Source of the DNA: Brachypterus glaber
Taxonomy: Eukaryota; Arthropoda; Insecta; Coleoptera; Kateretidae
Assembly: GCA_958510825.1 (NCBI GenBank)
Contig: OY294045.1
Span: 8,421,916 to 8,485,915, forward strand
Reading direction: 5' to 3'
DNA length: 64,000 nt
The notes beneath the pieces are model-generated. The model was not told the DNA's origin. It worked only from the letters and a program-made list of their open reading frames with translations, and made no database searches. The position numbers were made by a program, and so were the translations under genes. Positions 11,253 through 21,370 of this stretch are shown here, piece by piece; within the stretch, counting starts at the first letter, position 1, and every line of letters begins with the position of its first letter.

Positions 11253-11763
11253 CACGGTGTATTTCAAATAGGGTCTGAAATTTTAAGGGGTTTGAAATTT
11301 TTATTTTCAACATTTTAGTATTCGTCCTCGAGCCGTGAAATTTTACCTTCAAATTAATTTTTATCGAAAAAGGTTACAGTGTTAAACAAGAGTGCCTTTT
11401 TTATGTATTTTGACTTGAGGAATCATATTCCAATAATAAAATTACAAAAAAGTTACACAGAAAAAAGTTTGGGACCGAAAACTGATAAGGCCCCCCCGTT
11501 TCGCACACCCCTGGTTAAAATAAGTACATGAAAATAACATACGAAGATGGGACTTATTAAGATTAGTTCACATGTAAAAACCTCATTGCTATATCTCAAA
11601 GGGTTCCTGAGTTATTAAATAAAAATCGAATTTTTTAGCCACTTTCAAAGAGGCGTAGCTCCCTTACGACGCATTTTTAGACATGTTTATAGGAACTTTT
11701 TGTGATATTTTCTGATGTAGAATCACCCCTTAAAATTTCGGACCCTTTTTCAAATACACCGTG
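11253..11763 (+). mobile_element. Mariner-like MITE filling intron 3
   Basis: The ends CACGGTGTATTTCAAATAGG and CCTTTTTCAAATACACCGTG (read to the right end) pair as inverted repeats of about 45 bp. TA flanks both sides (11251-11252 and 11764-11765). The inner text, such as GATTCTACATC and GTTCCTATAAA, relates it to the CAGGGTGATC family. No coding capacity is seen. Confidence 0.85.
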
Positions 11764-11817
11764 TATAATTAAATGCGTAGCATTGCATATCTTCACGGCA
11801 TGTTCTTTTTTGTCTAG

Positions 11818-12109
11818 GTTTCTGCGTAGGCTCGAAAACAGCCTGAAGCGCCGGGAGCGAACAGTGAGCCCTTCGGACAGTCTGGACAGCGGGGAAGAGT
11901 CCCCCAGAGCCACATCGCCCCTTCTCCCCTCGGAGAAGACTCCCAAAGTAGAAATACGCAAAAGCAGTAGCATAGGAAAATTACAAGCAACAAATAGCAA
12001 TACAGCGAAGAATAGAAGAGGAAAGTACAAACGAGGCGAATGTCTTTTGCCGCAAGACGAAAGGTCTTGGAAAAAGATTGTTTTGACTGGAAATGGCCAT
12101 TCTGACTAA
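11818..12109 (+). CDS. Large Ser/Pro-rich protein of unknown family, terminal coding exon D
   Basis: The exon begins after TTTTTTGTCTAG. Its first G completes an Arg codon with the last two bases of exon C, and the frame then reads FLRRLENSLKRRERTVSPSD through to GNGHSD and a TAA stop at 12107-12109. This gives 97 further residues. The start of the exon is strongly basic and could form a short amphipathic helix. It is followed by acidic/Ser-rich text (SLDSGEESPRATSPLLP) and a basic tail. The exact phase fit over three introns makes the gene model solid, while the product remains unidentified. The total visible protein is about 1008 residues without its N-terminus. Confidence 0.85.
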
Positions 12110-12309
12110 ATATTATGGATTCTTTTTCTTTTTAAAAAGGTCAAAATAGAACATCAATTAAATATTCAATTTAATAGACTGCACCGTTTGGGCTGCTGGC
12201 TCATGTCAGTACCAAGAGTCAACTCTGTACGCTGATTCAGAAAAAAATTATCACACTAAGAGTCTTTATTTACTTTAGAAGTGTGTCATTAGATTTTAAT
12301 CTAATAGTA

Positions 12310-12925
12310 CAGTTGATTTCAACAAAACTGGAAAAGTGGGGTTAAGTAAAATTTCATGTTTTCCATAAAATTTAGTTGTGTGAATGTGGATTATTTAAAT
12401 GGGGTTATGCCTGTTTGAAAAATAAGGTTAGTTTAACCATGTCAAAAATCATATGTTATTCTATACATTTGCGTTTAGTAAATACTATTTGGATTTTGAA
12501 GCGTATCTCTATTGTTAATTACTGTATTTCTGCTCTAAAATATCCCTACTCTAAAATGTCTATTATTAAATCCCCTTATAAATATATTTTGTATCTAATA
12601 AACTTGTTTTAAATACCTTTATTTTTAAAAAACACTACTAGTATATTGGTCTCCTACAACTAGGTATTCGTCATAGTTCCTTAATTTAAAAATTATAATT
12701 ATGGGTTTTACACCAGTATTCTTCGAGTATTTTTGTTTTTCTGCTTTATCTCTCCCAATTTTAAAAAAATACACCAACATTTTTTGACTTTGACATTGAT
12801 GTGGCAATAACAATATTGACACTAAATTTATTAACAAGTAAACAAATATTTGTCAAATGAAAGATAGTTCACGATGTAATTTTTTTTTTATAACCCCACT
12901 TTTCCAGTTTTGTTGAAATTAACTG
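12310..12925 (+). mobile_element. TA-flanked inverted-repeat element over the gene's 3' end
   Basis: Termini of about 35 bp (CAGTTGATTTCAACAAAACT on the left, its near-exact complement on the right) differ at about one position. Both are flanked by TA (12308-12309 and 12926-12927), as in mariner-type MITEs. The element starts about 200 bases after the stop codon and contains the first AATAAA downstream of it. Confidence 0.8.
12597..12602 (+). promoter_or_regulatory. Candidate poly(A) signal of the plus-strand gene
   Basis: This is the first AATAAA after the stop at 12109, followed by CTTGTTTTAAATACC. It lies within the TIR element at 12310-12925. ATTAAA at about 12158 is an alternative nearer signal. 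Confidence 0.45.
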
Positions 12926-13674
12926 TATATTAATCACTGAGTACGCGAACCTAGTTTTTAGTGCACGAAAGTGCACTGAAATGGTCACATAAAAAAAATT
13001 ATCTTAAAATTAGTTTGTCAATTTAAGGTTATGTGTTGGACTTTTACTAATTTTCTGACAGCAGGTATGTAAAATCAGCTGATCAGTCCGTTGTCATAGG
13101 CAACGGATGGGAAATACGCACTAACTACTAACTAGGTCGTTCAGTCTAATTATAATTAATAATTATTAAAAGATATTTTAAAAGTGTTCTGTTTTGACCG
13201 ACAATCAAATAAGTAACGTTTTCAGGTTAATTAATAATTTACCTAAAAATAGCATAAACAGTATTTTAATTACGTATACAGAGCTCTCCAATAGACCTTC
13301 AATAATAGTTAAATGTTAATTATATATTTTTTTTTATTCTACAATATTTAGAAAAAATAAGAAAATATTAGCTATGCATTAAAATAATGTTTAAAACATA
13401 AACATTAATGATTTAAATCTAATGGGCCAAAAAATGGTAAATTATTAGTAGGAAACTAAAAACTGATTGGTTTAGGATCAGTTTTACTTAAATATTTAAA
13501 GTAACCGTCAGATAGAGACCGCCACATTTTAATATAATATAAAAATTAAAAATGCTTCAAAGAAATCATGTTTTAAAAAGAAATGTAAATAAACGCAAGA
13601 TACCCAGAGTTGGGGGGCCCTATGAGATTTTTCTCACCTGTCTAGTTCGTCACTGGTGATATTAACATTAACAT
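12926..13674. other. Noncoding stretch, nothing recognised
   Basis: No coding frame or matched repeat was found in this AT-rich intergenic text. Confidence 0.5.
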
Positions 13675-13704
13675 ATGTTAAACAAACATATGTTTGTTTA
13701 ACAT
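13675..13704. repeat. Perfect 30-bp palindrome
   Basis: The 15-base arm ATGTTAAACAAACAT is followed directly by its exact reverse complement. Confidence 0.9.
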
Positions 13705-13809
13705 CGTACTATTATTATTATAAGTGCTATTCTACTTAATATACTTAATTATAATTAGGCATCCTTAAAGTTCAGGACTTGTGTGGGCTAGTATTAGAGG
13801 AAACCACTG
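13705..13809 (-). repeat. tRNA-derived SINE, 3' fragment on minus strand
   Basis: In reverse complement this matches the body of the SINE at 46554-46823: ACTAGCCCACACAAGTCC, GGATGC and ATTAAGTAGAATAG occur in the same order. The tRNA-related head is absent. Confidence 0.75.
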
Positions 13810-14307
13810 ACTTTAAGTGACTTTGGAACTACTTTTTAGGGGGCTGTCACTGTTTTACCTGTCCTTTCGCCAAATTTTAATTATTAACTAACTGAAAAAT
13901 GGAACCTTCGCAAGCCGACGTACTAAGTAAAGGTATAATAACACAGGCCAACAAGGATTTTGTGATAGGATGTTTTTTTTTTCTAGCTTAGTTAAAACCT
14001 ACTCTATGCCAAACAAGCATTTTTTTGTCTCCAAAACGTATAATTTTTTTCAGCCTTAAGCCATGCCAAAAATCTCATTTCATTTTAAATTTTTAAGTTA
14101 TGGACATTTATTTGGTCAACATAGTCAACCATTTAACACATTTTTAGAAAGATCGAAACAAAAATAAAATTTTGGACCAGGCACGGAAAAATCTTTTTGA
14201 AAATTATGTCATTTTATTCGAAATCAGAGGTATCAAAAATAGTCGTATTAAAAAATTCAGAAATATGTTCGGTTTTTTTTTTCTGGGCCCACTGTGCAGA
14301 TGTTTAA

Positions 14308-14604
14308 CCTCTTCAGGGACATAGGCACATGTGTACCCTGTTGAAAATGACGGGTTTGTGCACCATTATACCCGCCCAGACCCGTCATTTTCAACAGGGT
14401 ACGTTTAAAAATAAACTTCGCAAAATGAAAATCACCAAATTCCTTATTGCTATAGTTGTTGCCATTTGCTTTGTTTCCAACTACAAGCGACATCCAATGG
14501 CAAAGATTCGCACTTCTTCAGTTGTTGACTTGTTTTGACAATAAAAAGCATTTTTAACTTTTGCTACTAAATTAATTTAAACAAAAAATTCGTCCCTGAA
14601 GAGG
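14308..14604 (-). mobile_element. piggyBac-type MITE (CCTCTTCAGGGAC ends), copy 2
   Basis: The terminal inverted repeats and TTAA flanks (14304-14307 and 14605-14608) are the same as at 9482-9714, in opposite orientation, with closely similar internal sequence. The empty site is visible in the sister host copy at about 26158 (GTTGTTAAAAAC). It carries its own 64-bp hairpin insertion. Confidence 0.9.
14336..14399. mobile_element. 64-bp hairpin mini-insertion with TA duplication
   Basis: The arms CCCTGTTGAAAATGACGGG and complement are separated by a short loop. TA flanks both sides (14334-14335 and 14400-14401). The other family copy reads straight through here (ACACATATGTG, then TACGTTT in reverse) with a single TA, so both the insertion and the TA duplication are directly visible. 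Confidence 0.85.
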
Positions 14605-14720
14605 TTAAAACCCTTACGTGATGGACAAAAACGGGACCAACTAAATTACCGAGTAAATTACCCAAAATCAACTGTCAGATACAAATCAACTTTTAAATTT
14701 GAAAATTTGTTGGCCTGTGT

Positions 14721-15099
14721 AATAAATCAGACGCCTTAACTCGTTCGAATAGTTTCCCCATATTAACGGATCTCTTAAGAAAAACGGTTTTTGGTTTCAC
14801 CTAATAAAAACCATTTACGGATGAATAACATTTTTAAATAAAGCTTTTGTGTAAAATCTAGTAACTAAAAAAAAACTCGTTAAACTATTCTAAACATCGA
14901 ACAATCATAAATGTATAAATAAGTTTTAATGAATGCAATATTTTAAAGTGATTTTAGATATCGAATGTTTTATTAGTAGAGGCCGCATCGTGATATTCAT
15001 TTACGAGGGGTTGTAAAAATTATAATTAAAAAAAACTAAGTAAATATACATTTTAAACTACATATATTTTACTAACCGTCACGTCGACGCTGTTATTAA
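14721..15099. other. AT-rich noncoding stretch, nothing recognised
   Basis: No gene or repeat matched elsewhere in the window was seen. Confidence 0.5.
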
Positions 15100-15316
15100 A
15101 CTGGGTATTTTGCAAAGGTGGCCCCTATAACTTTTTTATTCCTAGAGATATAAGAATGAAATTTACACTGGGTCTAGAAGACCATATTTTGAATTATATC
15201 ACCTAACGTTTTTTTTTTCACTTTAGGTTTAATCGGAAGACCCATACTTTTGATTTTTAAATAGAACGCCCTGTATATTTTTATATATTTGATATATTTG
15301 GATTCTCCATTAAATT

Positions 15317-15567
15317 CAACGAACTGATAACTCTTCTCCCTAGAATAGGCATTTTATTTGTAAAAACTGACAAAAACGTAGCCAACATATACATTTGTCT
15401 GTCTTACTCGCACAGCTTTCTTCTAACAGAGACAACAACAGTTACTGGTAATTGTTATTGTTCAGGCCTGAATATACCTACTATTTGTTTACAAACAAAC
15501 CGAGATGTTGGCGATACTTTATATTAACGGTATGCGTATTCTAGAGAGAAGAGTTGTTAGTTCGTTG
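15317..15567 (+). mobile_element. hAT-type MITE (CAACGAACT ends), copy 1
   Basis: The ends CAACGAACTGATAACTCTTC and GAAGAGTTGTTAGTTCGTTG are inverted. The element is 251 bp and is flanked by an exact 8-bp direct repeat ATTAAATT on both sides, the duplication length of the hAT superfamily. Two further copies with their own 8-bp flanks lie at 26828-27076 and 53567-53714. There is no coding capacity. Confidence 0.92.
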
Positions 15568-15702
15568 ATTAAATTTTGTGTATTATCCCAAATTTTTGTC
15601 AAGTTTAGACCATTTTTGTCATTTTTTAAATAAAATTTTGTTTCAGATTTTTTTATCTCGAAGGTCACTAAATCTGTTCATTTTGAATCAAATATTGGTT
15701 AA

Positions 15703-17088
15703 CACGTTCGCTGCGGGACGAGACTTATGCGTCTCGTACATAACTTTCCTATGGGACGGAAGATAAAATTGTAAAACTTTCGTATCGAACGAATTGTGTA
15801 TTTTTTATATTTTTTGGGATATATTAGTTTTATTTGTAGCTATTGGTTTGTATTGTTTTTCTGCGAGTATTTTACTTAAAAAACTGCACGAGACAAATAT
15901 AACTCGTAACGTTTAATTGTACACAATTGTAGCGACAGCCGATACGAGTACGAGTTATATATATCTCGTACCGCTGATAAAATATATTTTTTACTAAAGA
16001 CGTTACGAGTCCGAGTCATATAAGTCTCGTACCGCTTATAAAATATATTTTTTACCACAGACGTTACGAAGTTTTGACAAGATTCGACAAGTCTGGACTA
16101 TTATAAATAAAAAGAAAATATAAGACTATTTAGCTCAGTTTATAATTTTCTTGCGTTGAGTTCACGTGTGAGTAATGTCTAACCGAAGTAAGAAACTTGT
16201 GGCTTTAGCAAGGGCCTCAGCCTTAAGTGACTGTTCGGAAGAGGAATTCGAAGAGGATTCGGACGATTCCGTTAACGATATAGATTATTTGCCTTCTGAG
16301 TCATCTGATGTAGATTTCGAAGATGACGAAGAGGACAAAGAAAATGAAGACGACAATGCTACACCAGAGCTTTCTGTTGTGCCACCAACAAACGTCATAG
16401 AAGAGGTATGGGGAAGAATAAAAGAATCAGATGAACAGTTATTTGAAACCTTGTGTACCGAAGATGATGTGCTTTCTCCTCCCTTTTCTGCTGTTAGCCC
16501 CTATGATTTTTTTCAACTTTACGTAACAGACGATTTAATTGACGTAATTGTTGAGGAGACAAATCTATATGCAAATCAACTAAATGCTCTAAACACGAAC
16601 AAACGTATCAAAAACTGGCAACCAACTAATCCTGATGAAATGAAAAAATTTTTCTCAATAATTATAGCAATGGGTATTACTAAAGTGCCAAAAATTAACT
16701 TGTATTGGTCAAAAGACCCATTGTACCGCAATGAGTTTATTTCTAAGACAATGCCTCGAGACAGATTTCTTCTTATATTACGTTGTTGGCATTTTGTCAA
16801 TAATATTTGTTTTTTCTTTAGTCGTTAATAAATCGTGATAAATTATGGAAACCGGGTCCTGTTAAAAAGTCCTGTTATTGTCGAAGGATTGCACATATTT
16901 ATTAAACAAATTTCTTTAATTATTTTTGCGCTTTTGAATTTTTTCACGTTTTTATAAACAAAAAAATTAAGCATGGTGTACGAGTCAAATCAGACTCGTA
17001 CCGTTCAAATGGAAAATATTATATGAGTTAAATATGTCTCGTACCGTCCTCCACAAAGTTTTACGTAGGTGGCTCCGCAGCGAACGTG
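15703..17088 (+). mobile_element. Defective piggyBac element with both ends
   Basis: The termini CACGTTCGCTGCGG and CCGCAGCGAACGTG are inverted and flanked by TTAA on both sides (15699-15702 and 17089-17092). Subterminal regions repeat a CTCGTACCG word many times: near 15735, 15966 and 16027 on the left, and 16993 and 17036 on the right. On the left, a block with AAAATATATTTTTTAC is directly duplicated. At 1386 bp the element is much shorter than an autonomous piggyBac, and its transposase frame ends early, which indicates an internal deletion. Confidence 0.9.
16175..16828 (+). pseudogene. piggyBac-like transposase, N-terminal part only
   Basis: The frame encodes 217 residues. It starts MSNRSKKLVALARASALSD and has a strongly acidic segment (about residues 25-65). 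The transposase body then begins with SPYDFFQLYVTDDLIDVIVE and continues through IKNWQPTNPDEMKKFFSIII and LYWSKDPLYRNEFISKTMPR to RFLLILRCWHFVNN, a string typical of PGBD-type transposases. After VNN the frame runs into unrelated text and stops. The catalytic DDD region is missing, as is most or all of the C-terminal Cys-rich domain. A few residues after the break (DKLWKPGPVKKSCYC) may be a leftover of the deleted part. TATAAATA about 70 bases upstream could be its promoter. It is not expected to be an active transposase, though a truncated protein could still be made. Confidence 0.88.
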
Positions 17089-17549
17089 TTAAAAAATATA
17101 TTAAAAAAATTTTTTACTTTTACACGAAAACTAAACTTGGAAAAATACATTTTTTGCTTGAGCTCAAATTTTTGCTTTATTACGTCTGTGGCTCAACGAT
17201 TTTTTTTCTCTTTACAATGATACCAAAAAGTTAATACGTATTTATTTCTATAATCTCTTTAAAATGATTTAAGTTTGTAAAATAATATACGCTGTGTTAT
17301 TGGCCCGTTCTGACTAATTCCTTTGAACATGCCGCAAAGCATTGGAGAATCCAAATATATAAAAATATACAGGGTGTTCTTTTTAAAAATCAAAAGTAAG
17401 AGTCATTTCCTGTTAAACCAGAAGGAAAAAAAATACTTTAAATGATATAATTTAAAATAAAGTCTTATAGACAGCCTGTAAATTCCATCATTTTATCTCT
17501 AGGAATAAAAAAGTTATAGGGACGAGCCACCTTTGAAAAACACCCGGTA

Positions 17550-18227
17550 TAATAAGTGATTTTAACATAAAAATATGTGTATTTAAAAAAAAAATAAAAA
17601 AAAAATAAAAAAAATTAAAAAAAACTGATTTAAAAGAAAATATTTTCAATTTTTTTTTTTTATGTTTCAAGTGCCACTATGTAATAATAGCATCGAAATG
17701 ACTATCCGGTTAGTCAAATATATAAAAATTAGTTTTGTTAAATAAAAATGTTTGCCCCTGGTAAATGAATACCACGATCTGACCTCTATTTATTAATTAA
17801 TATTTTAAGTATTGTTTTGTAAAATTGTAAAAATTTAAATATTTTAAATGCTCAATTATTTTGAACATTTTTTATTGTTGCACGTTTAAGTGTATTTTAT
17901 TTTATTGTGACCTAAATTTTAAAACTGTTGCAGTGATATTTTCAGATACGTCACACCATCCTTAGAAGAAGTCTGTCATCCCCCTTTAGCTAGGAACCTT
18001 AATATAAAAGATACAAGGTTTGGACTTTTTTGGGTTCAAATTCATAAAAGTTATTTTAGTGAATCGATTGAGTTAAAAAATTTAACACTTTAAAACAGTT
18101 TTTTTAGCGCTAAACCATAAGGGCGCGGGAGTTACGAAAATAGTGTTACGTAGGTTACGACGTTTCTTTTTTTAGATTAGCTTTAATCATACCGATATTA
18201 TATAGACAGAAATTTATGTTCTATCTA
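17550..18227. other. AT-rich noncoding stretch, nothing recognised
   Basis: It contains A-rich runs at 17587-17665 and no repeat shared with the rest of the window. Confidence 0.5.
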
Positions 18228-18641
18228 AATGGAGCTCTCTACAACTAGAATTATGAAACAAAAGACGTCTACCCTATCTCTATCTCATTTGTGCTACACT
18301 TTCCAGCCAACCAAATAAATACTGTATTTGTTTTTCATACAACAAATACAGTATTTATTTGGTTGGCTGGAAAGTGTAGCAGTGAGCGGCACGAACGAAC
18401 ATAGCTAATGTGAATCTGTAAAATAAGATAATTCTACTGAAATTTAGATGGCGCCAGTAATTCCTTTAATAAAAGTAATATATTTACACTTTTCGCCCGG
18501 CCAAGTAAATATTGTATTTGTTCAACAAAGAACAAATACAGAATTTGTTTGGTTGGGTGGAAGTGGGAGTGTATGTATGTCTTCTATCCTTTTTGGGTAG
18601 AACTTTTGTCCCTGTCTAATCTAACGGGAGAAATCTCCATT
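18228..18641 (-). repeat. Inverted-repeat element with internal hairpin, copy B
   Basis: This is the reverse complement of 567-979 over its full length, including both internal hairpins, with few differences. The pair lies in inverted orientation on either side of the plus-strand gene. Confidence 0.8.
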
Positions 18642-19768
18642 GCATGCAAAAACTCGTAAAAGGTTAAAATTTGTTACATCGTTAAGAAATTACGGCCTAT
18701 TTTTTTGTCCATATCTTTTAAAGGACATATTCCATCAAAATATGAATTTAACACAAATGAATACTCTATTTTTTCCTCTATTCTTATTTTACAGTCACTT
18801 AGGTACTTAAATAAATTAAAAGACTGTGAAATAGCCAATTTTAAAATCTACAATCGATGAGCATTATTTCAAAAGTTAACAAATCCTTAACACGTATATT
18901 GGATTTGTTAACTTTTCAAATAATGCTCCTCTATCGTTATGTAGGTTATGCTGGATACGCCCAGTAAAATTTGGTATAGAAATTAAATTATTTATACATA
19001 TAGTGTAACTAAGCTATTTGCAAATTGCCAGCTCCTGGATCGGGTTCCTTTGGGTGTTAGAAGCCCCAAAAAGGTAGTTAAAAATATATTTTTGGTATAA
19101 CGAGTCAAATACAATACATTTGTTACATTTAGATTAGTCTATTTGAAGAGTTTTACACTAATATTCAACAGGCCAAGTGGTAAAAACGGCGTTTTTAAAA
19201 CGCACTTTAAAAAGTTCATTTGACATATGTCAATACTATAAAGTTGAAAGAATTTCCATTTAATCAAAATGTCATCTCATAAATTCTCATTTCTTAATTT
19301 TAATTTTTTAATTTAATTTAATTTCTTATTTTATAACTAAACACACTAGTTAGAAGTGATCTATTTTTTACAGTAAAAAAATGAGTTCATTGTTGTACGC
19401 CGTAAAAAAAGTTAGTTAGTAAAACCACCACTGGCAGCAGCACTCTTTGACTTTGATGACAGCCATACTTCAAACTTGTTTGTTTGTTATGTAAACAGGT
19501 GGTTGACTCGAGATTCTGTGCAAAAACTTTGTGTGAAATTGATTAAAAATGATTGAAGAAGAATATATGGTTTATACACCTGCAAATGCTACATTAGACA
19601 AGTACCATCGAAATCGCGAAAAGTGTACGATTTAGCCTAAGAAAAAAAAATTAAAATGAGCTAAAGAAGGTTTAAGTTTATTTCGAAAGGGTTTTATTGG
19701 CCTATTTTAATAAATAAAAAAACATACTTTATTACTGAATAAATTAAATTCAAAAATTTTTAAAAAAT
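18642..19768. other. Noncoding stretch with one hairpin
   Basis: A hairpin lies at 18861-18930 (GAGCATTATTTCAAAAGTTA against TAACTTTTCAAATAATGCTC). Otherwise no gene or known repeat is seen. Confidence 0.55.
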
Positions 19769-19927
19769 ATATAGGATGCTTGAAGAAAAAATAGTATGTT
19801 TCATCAGAGAAAAAGTTCTTTTTTTACTCGTCTGTAGTTTCTGGACTCCGCTTCGCGTCGTCCGTAAATTCTACAGACTAGTAAAAAAAATCTTCACTTT
19901 TCCTCTTACTAAAACAATATACTATTT
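19769..19927. repeat. Foldback element (GGATGCTTGAAG family), copy 2
   Basis: It matches 2642-2797, with core CTCCGCTTCGCGTCGTCCG and ends AATAGTATGTTT and AACAATATACTATT. Confidence 0.75.
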
Positions 19928-20568
19928 TTGGCAGCTCATTGCCACAGCTTTCGAAGCTTCAAGCACCCAAAGGAACCGGATCCGCAGCCTAGCAAATTGG
20001 AAATAGCTTTACTGGAATGTACTTTAAGACAATGTCATATATAAAACAAATCCGGGAAAAAATAATGAAATAAAAATGGTCATTAATGACCAACCAATTG
20101 GTTCCCGTTAAATATCACTGCAACGATATAACTTTAAGTATTAAATAAAAAAATTGTAAATAAAGGTCGTCGTCCATTAAATTCATCAAATAAAGGATAA
20201 AAGTAAAAAAAGCTAAGAAGCTTAATAAAAGCTTGTATATGAGACTGATTTTCTACCATATAATGTTTCTTTTTGTTTTAAATCTATTCTAGTTGCACTT
20301 TCATGTATTCTATATAATGTTAACATGTTGACTCCCATGTCATACCGGTATCACTTTTCAATTTTCGATACCACTGTGATAGATCTTTGCAAATTTGCTG
20401 GATCCCCCGAACGTAAAATGGAGCTGCAAAAATAGTCAACTCAAGCATTAACAACAATCTATTAAACAAGAAATTTCTTTAAAGAATCTAATTTATTAAT
20501 CAAGCAAAGAATCTGATTTAATCAAACCATTTAATTAAAAATTTATACAGATACAGAACCCAGACAGC
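19928..20568. other. AT-rich noncoding stretch, nothing recognised
   Basis: No coding frame or matched repeat was noticed. Confidence 0.5.
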
Positions 20569-21166
20569 ACAAAGATGACTTAAAGAAATCTTAAAGATGT
20601 CGTAACTCGTCATTCAAGACGTCTTGAGAACGTCGGTTTTCGCCGTATATGCATCTTAAAGACGTATTAACGACGTCGTATGTTACAAAAGGTAATGTCT
20701 TTAAGACATATTTTTAAGACGCCTTACTGACGCCTTGCACAGGCGACTTTACAACATAATACCCCCTCCCATTTACGTTGCTAGGTACGGTCGTATTTAT
20801 TTAAAAAGCGTAATAAGAATTAAAATGAGAGGTAATTTGTTTGTTTTTTTGTTGTTTTTTTTTTTAATTTCTTTTTTTTAATTTTTTCGTTTTTCATAAA
20901 AAGAAAATTAAAAAAAAAAAAATATTTTTTTTTTCAAAAAAGATCTTTAAAAAAATGGTAATAGTTGATTGTGGTTAATTTATTTTTAGCGATGAGTATT
21001 TAAGTCTTGTACCGATACTTAAAAGACATCTTATAGACATCATAATCAGATATCTTTTAAAAATCCCTAAAAAGAAGTCCATAAAATATCCTTTTTATGT
21101 CTTTAGGCGTCCAGACAGAATTAAGATCTAAAAAAGACGTCTTTAAGATTTCATGTGCTGTCTGGG
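20569..21166. mobile_element. CCCAGACAGCACA-ended element with GACGTC-word interior
   Basis: The ends CCCAGACAGCACA and TGTGCTGTCTGGG are perfect inverted repeats. The interior near both ends is built of degenerate repeats of AAGACGTCTT-like words (GACGTCTTGAG, TTAAAGACGTATTAACGACG, AAAAGACATCTTATAGACAT). The middle is a T-rich tract. A second element with the same ends but a different word set lies at 30296-30906. No protein is encoded. Confidence 0.8.
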
Positions 21167-21370
21167 AACTTATTTTTGAGTTTGGTTATTTTTGCAGAAA
21201 CTTAAATTCAAGAGCAATATTTGGAGGGAGCAAAAGTCTTTTGGCACAACTGAGCAATTAATAATTAGTGTTGCACATTTACCTAACTCTGTACTACCTA
21301 CCCTAGTAGAAATTTTCAGTTAAAATAACATTTTAACAACGTTAGATTTATGTTGAAATTGATTTTTATC

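Larger units (their letters stand above)
11064..11817 (+). other. Intron 3, mostly a MITE
   Basis: This 754-base intron runs from GTATGT to TTTTTTGTCTAG. It contains a TA microsatellite at 11134-11169 and a TA-flanked inverted-repeat element at 11253-11763. The sequence on either side of that element resembles 45906-45985. Confidence 0.7.
13941..14720 (+). mobile_element. ACACAGGCCAACAA-ended element, copy 1 (host of nested insertions)
   Basis: The ends ACACAGGCCAACAAGG and TTTGTTGGCCTGTGT form short inverted repeats. The body matches 25771-26240 throughout, including TTAAGCCATGCCAAAAATC, TTTTGGACCA and ACTGTGCAG. It is longer than that copy because of the insertion at 14308-14604. No TSD was resolved. 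Confidence 0.8.
15100..17549. mobile_element. Composite unit bounded by about 200-bp inverted repeats
   Basis: The left arm (about 15100-15311) and the right arm (about 17342-17549) are inverted. They share GGAGAATCCAAATATAT, ATACAGGGTGTTC (GAACGCCCTGTAT on the left), TTTTTAAAAATCAAAAGT, CTAGGAATAAAAAAGTTATA and GCCACCTTTG. Outer ends are near ACTGGGTATTTTGCAAAGG and CCTTTGAAAAACACCCGGT. Each arm resembles a small mariner-like MITE, but the inverted match continues past the MITE ends, so a larger unit is implied. It contains a hAT-type MITE and a piggyBac element. Confidence 0.7.

Noticed and set aside
14329..14538. A 69-codon frame that appeared secreted or Lys-rich
   Set aside because: It lies entirely inside a nested MITE with inverted ends and is noncoding in the sister copy.
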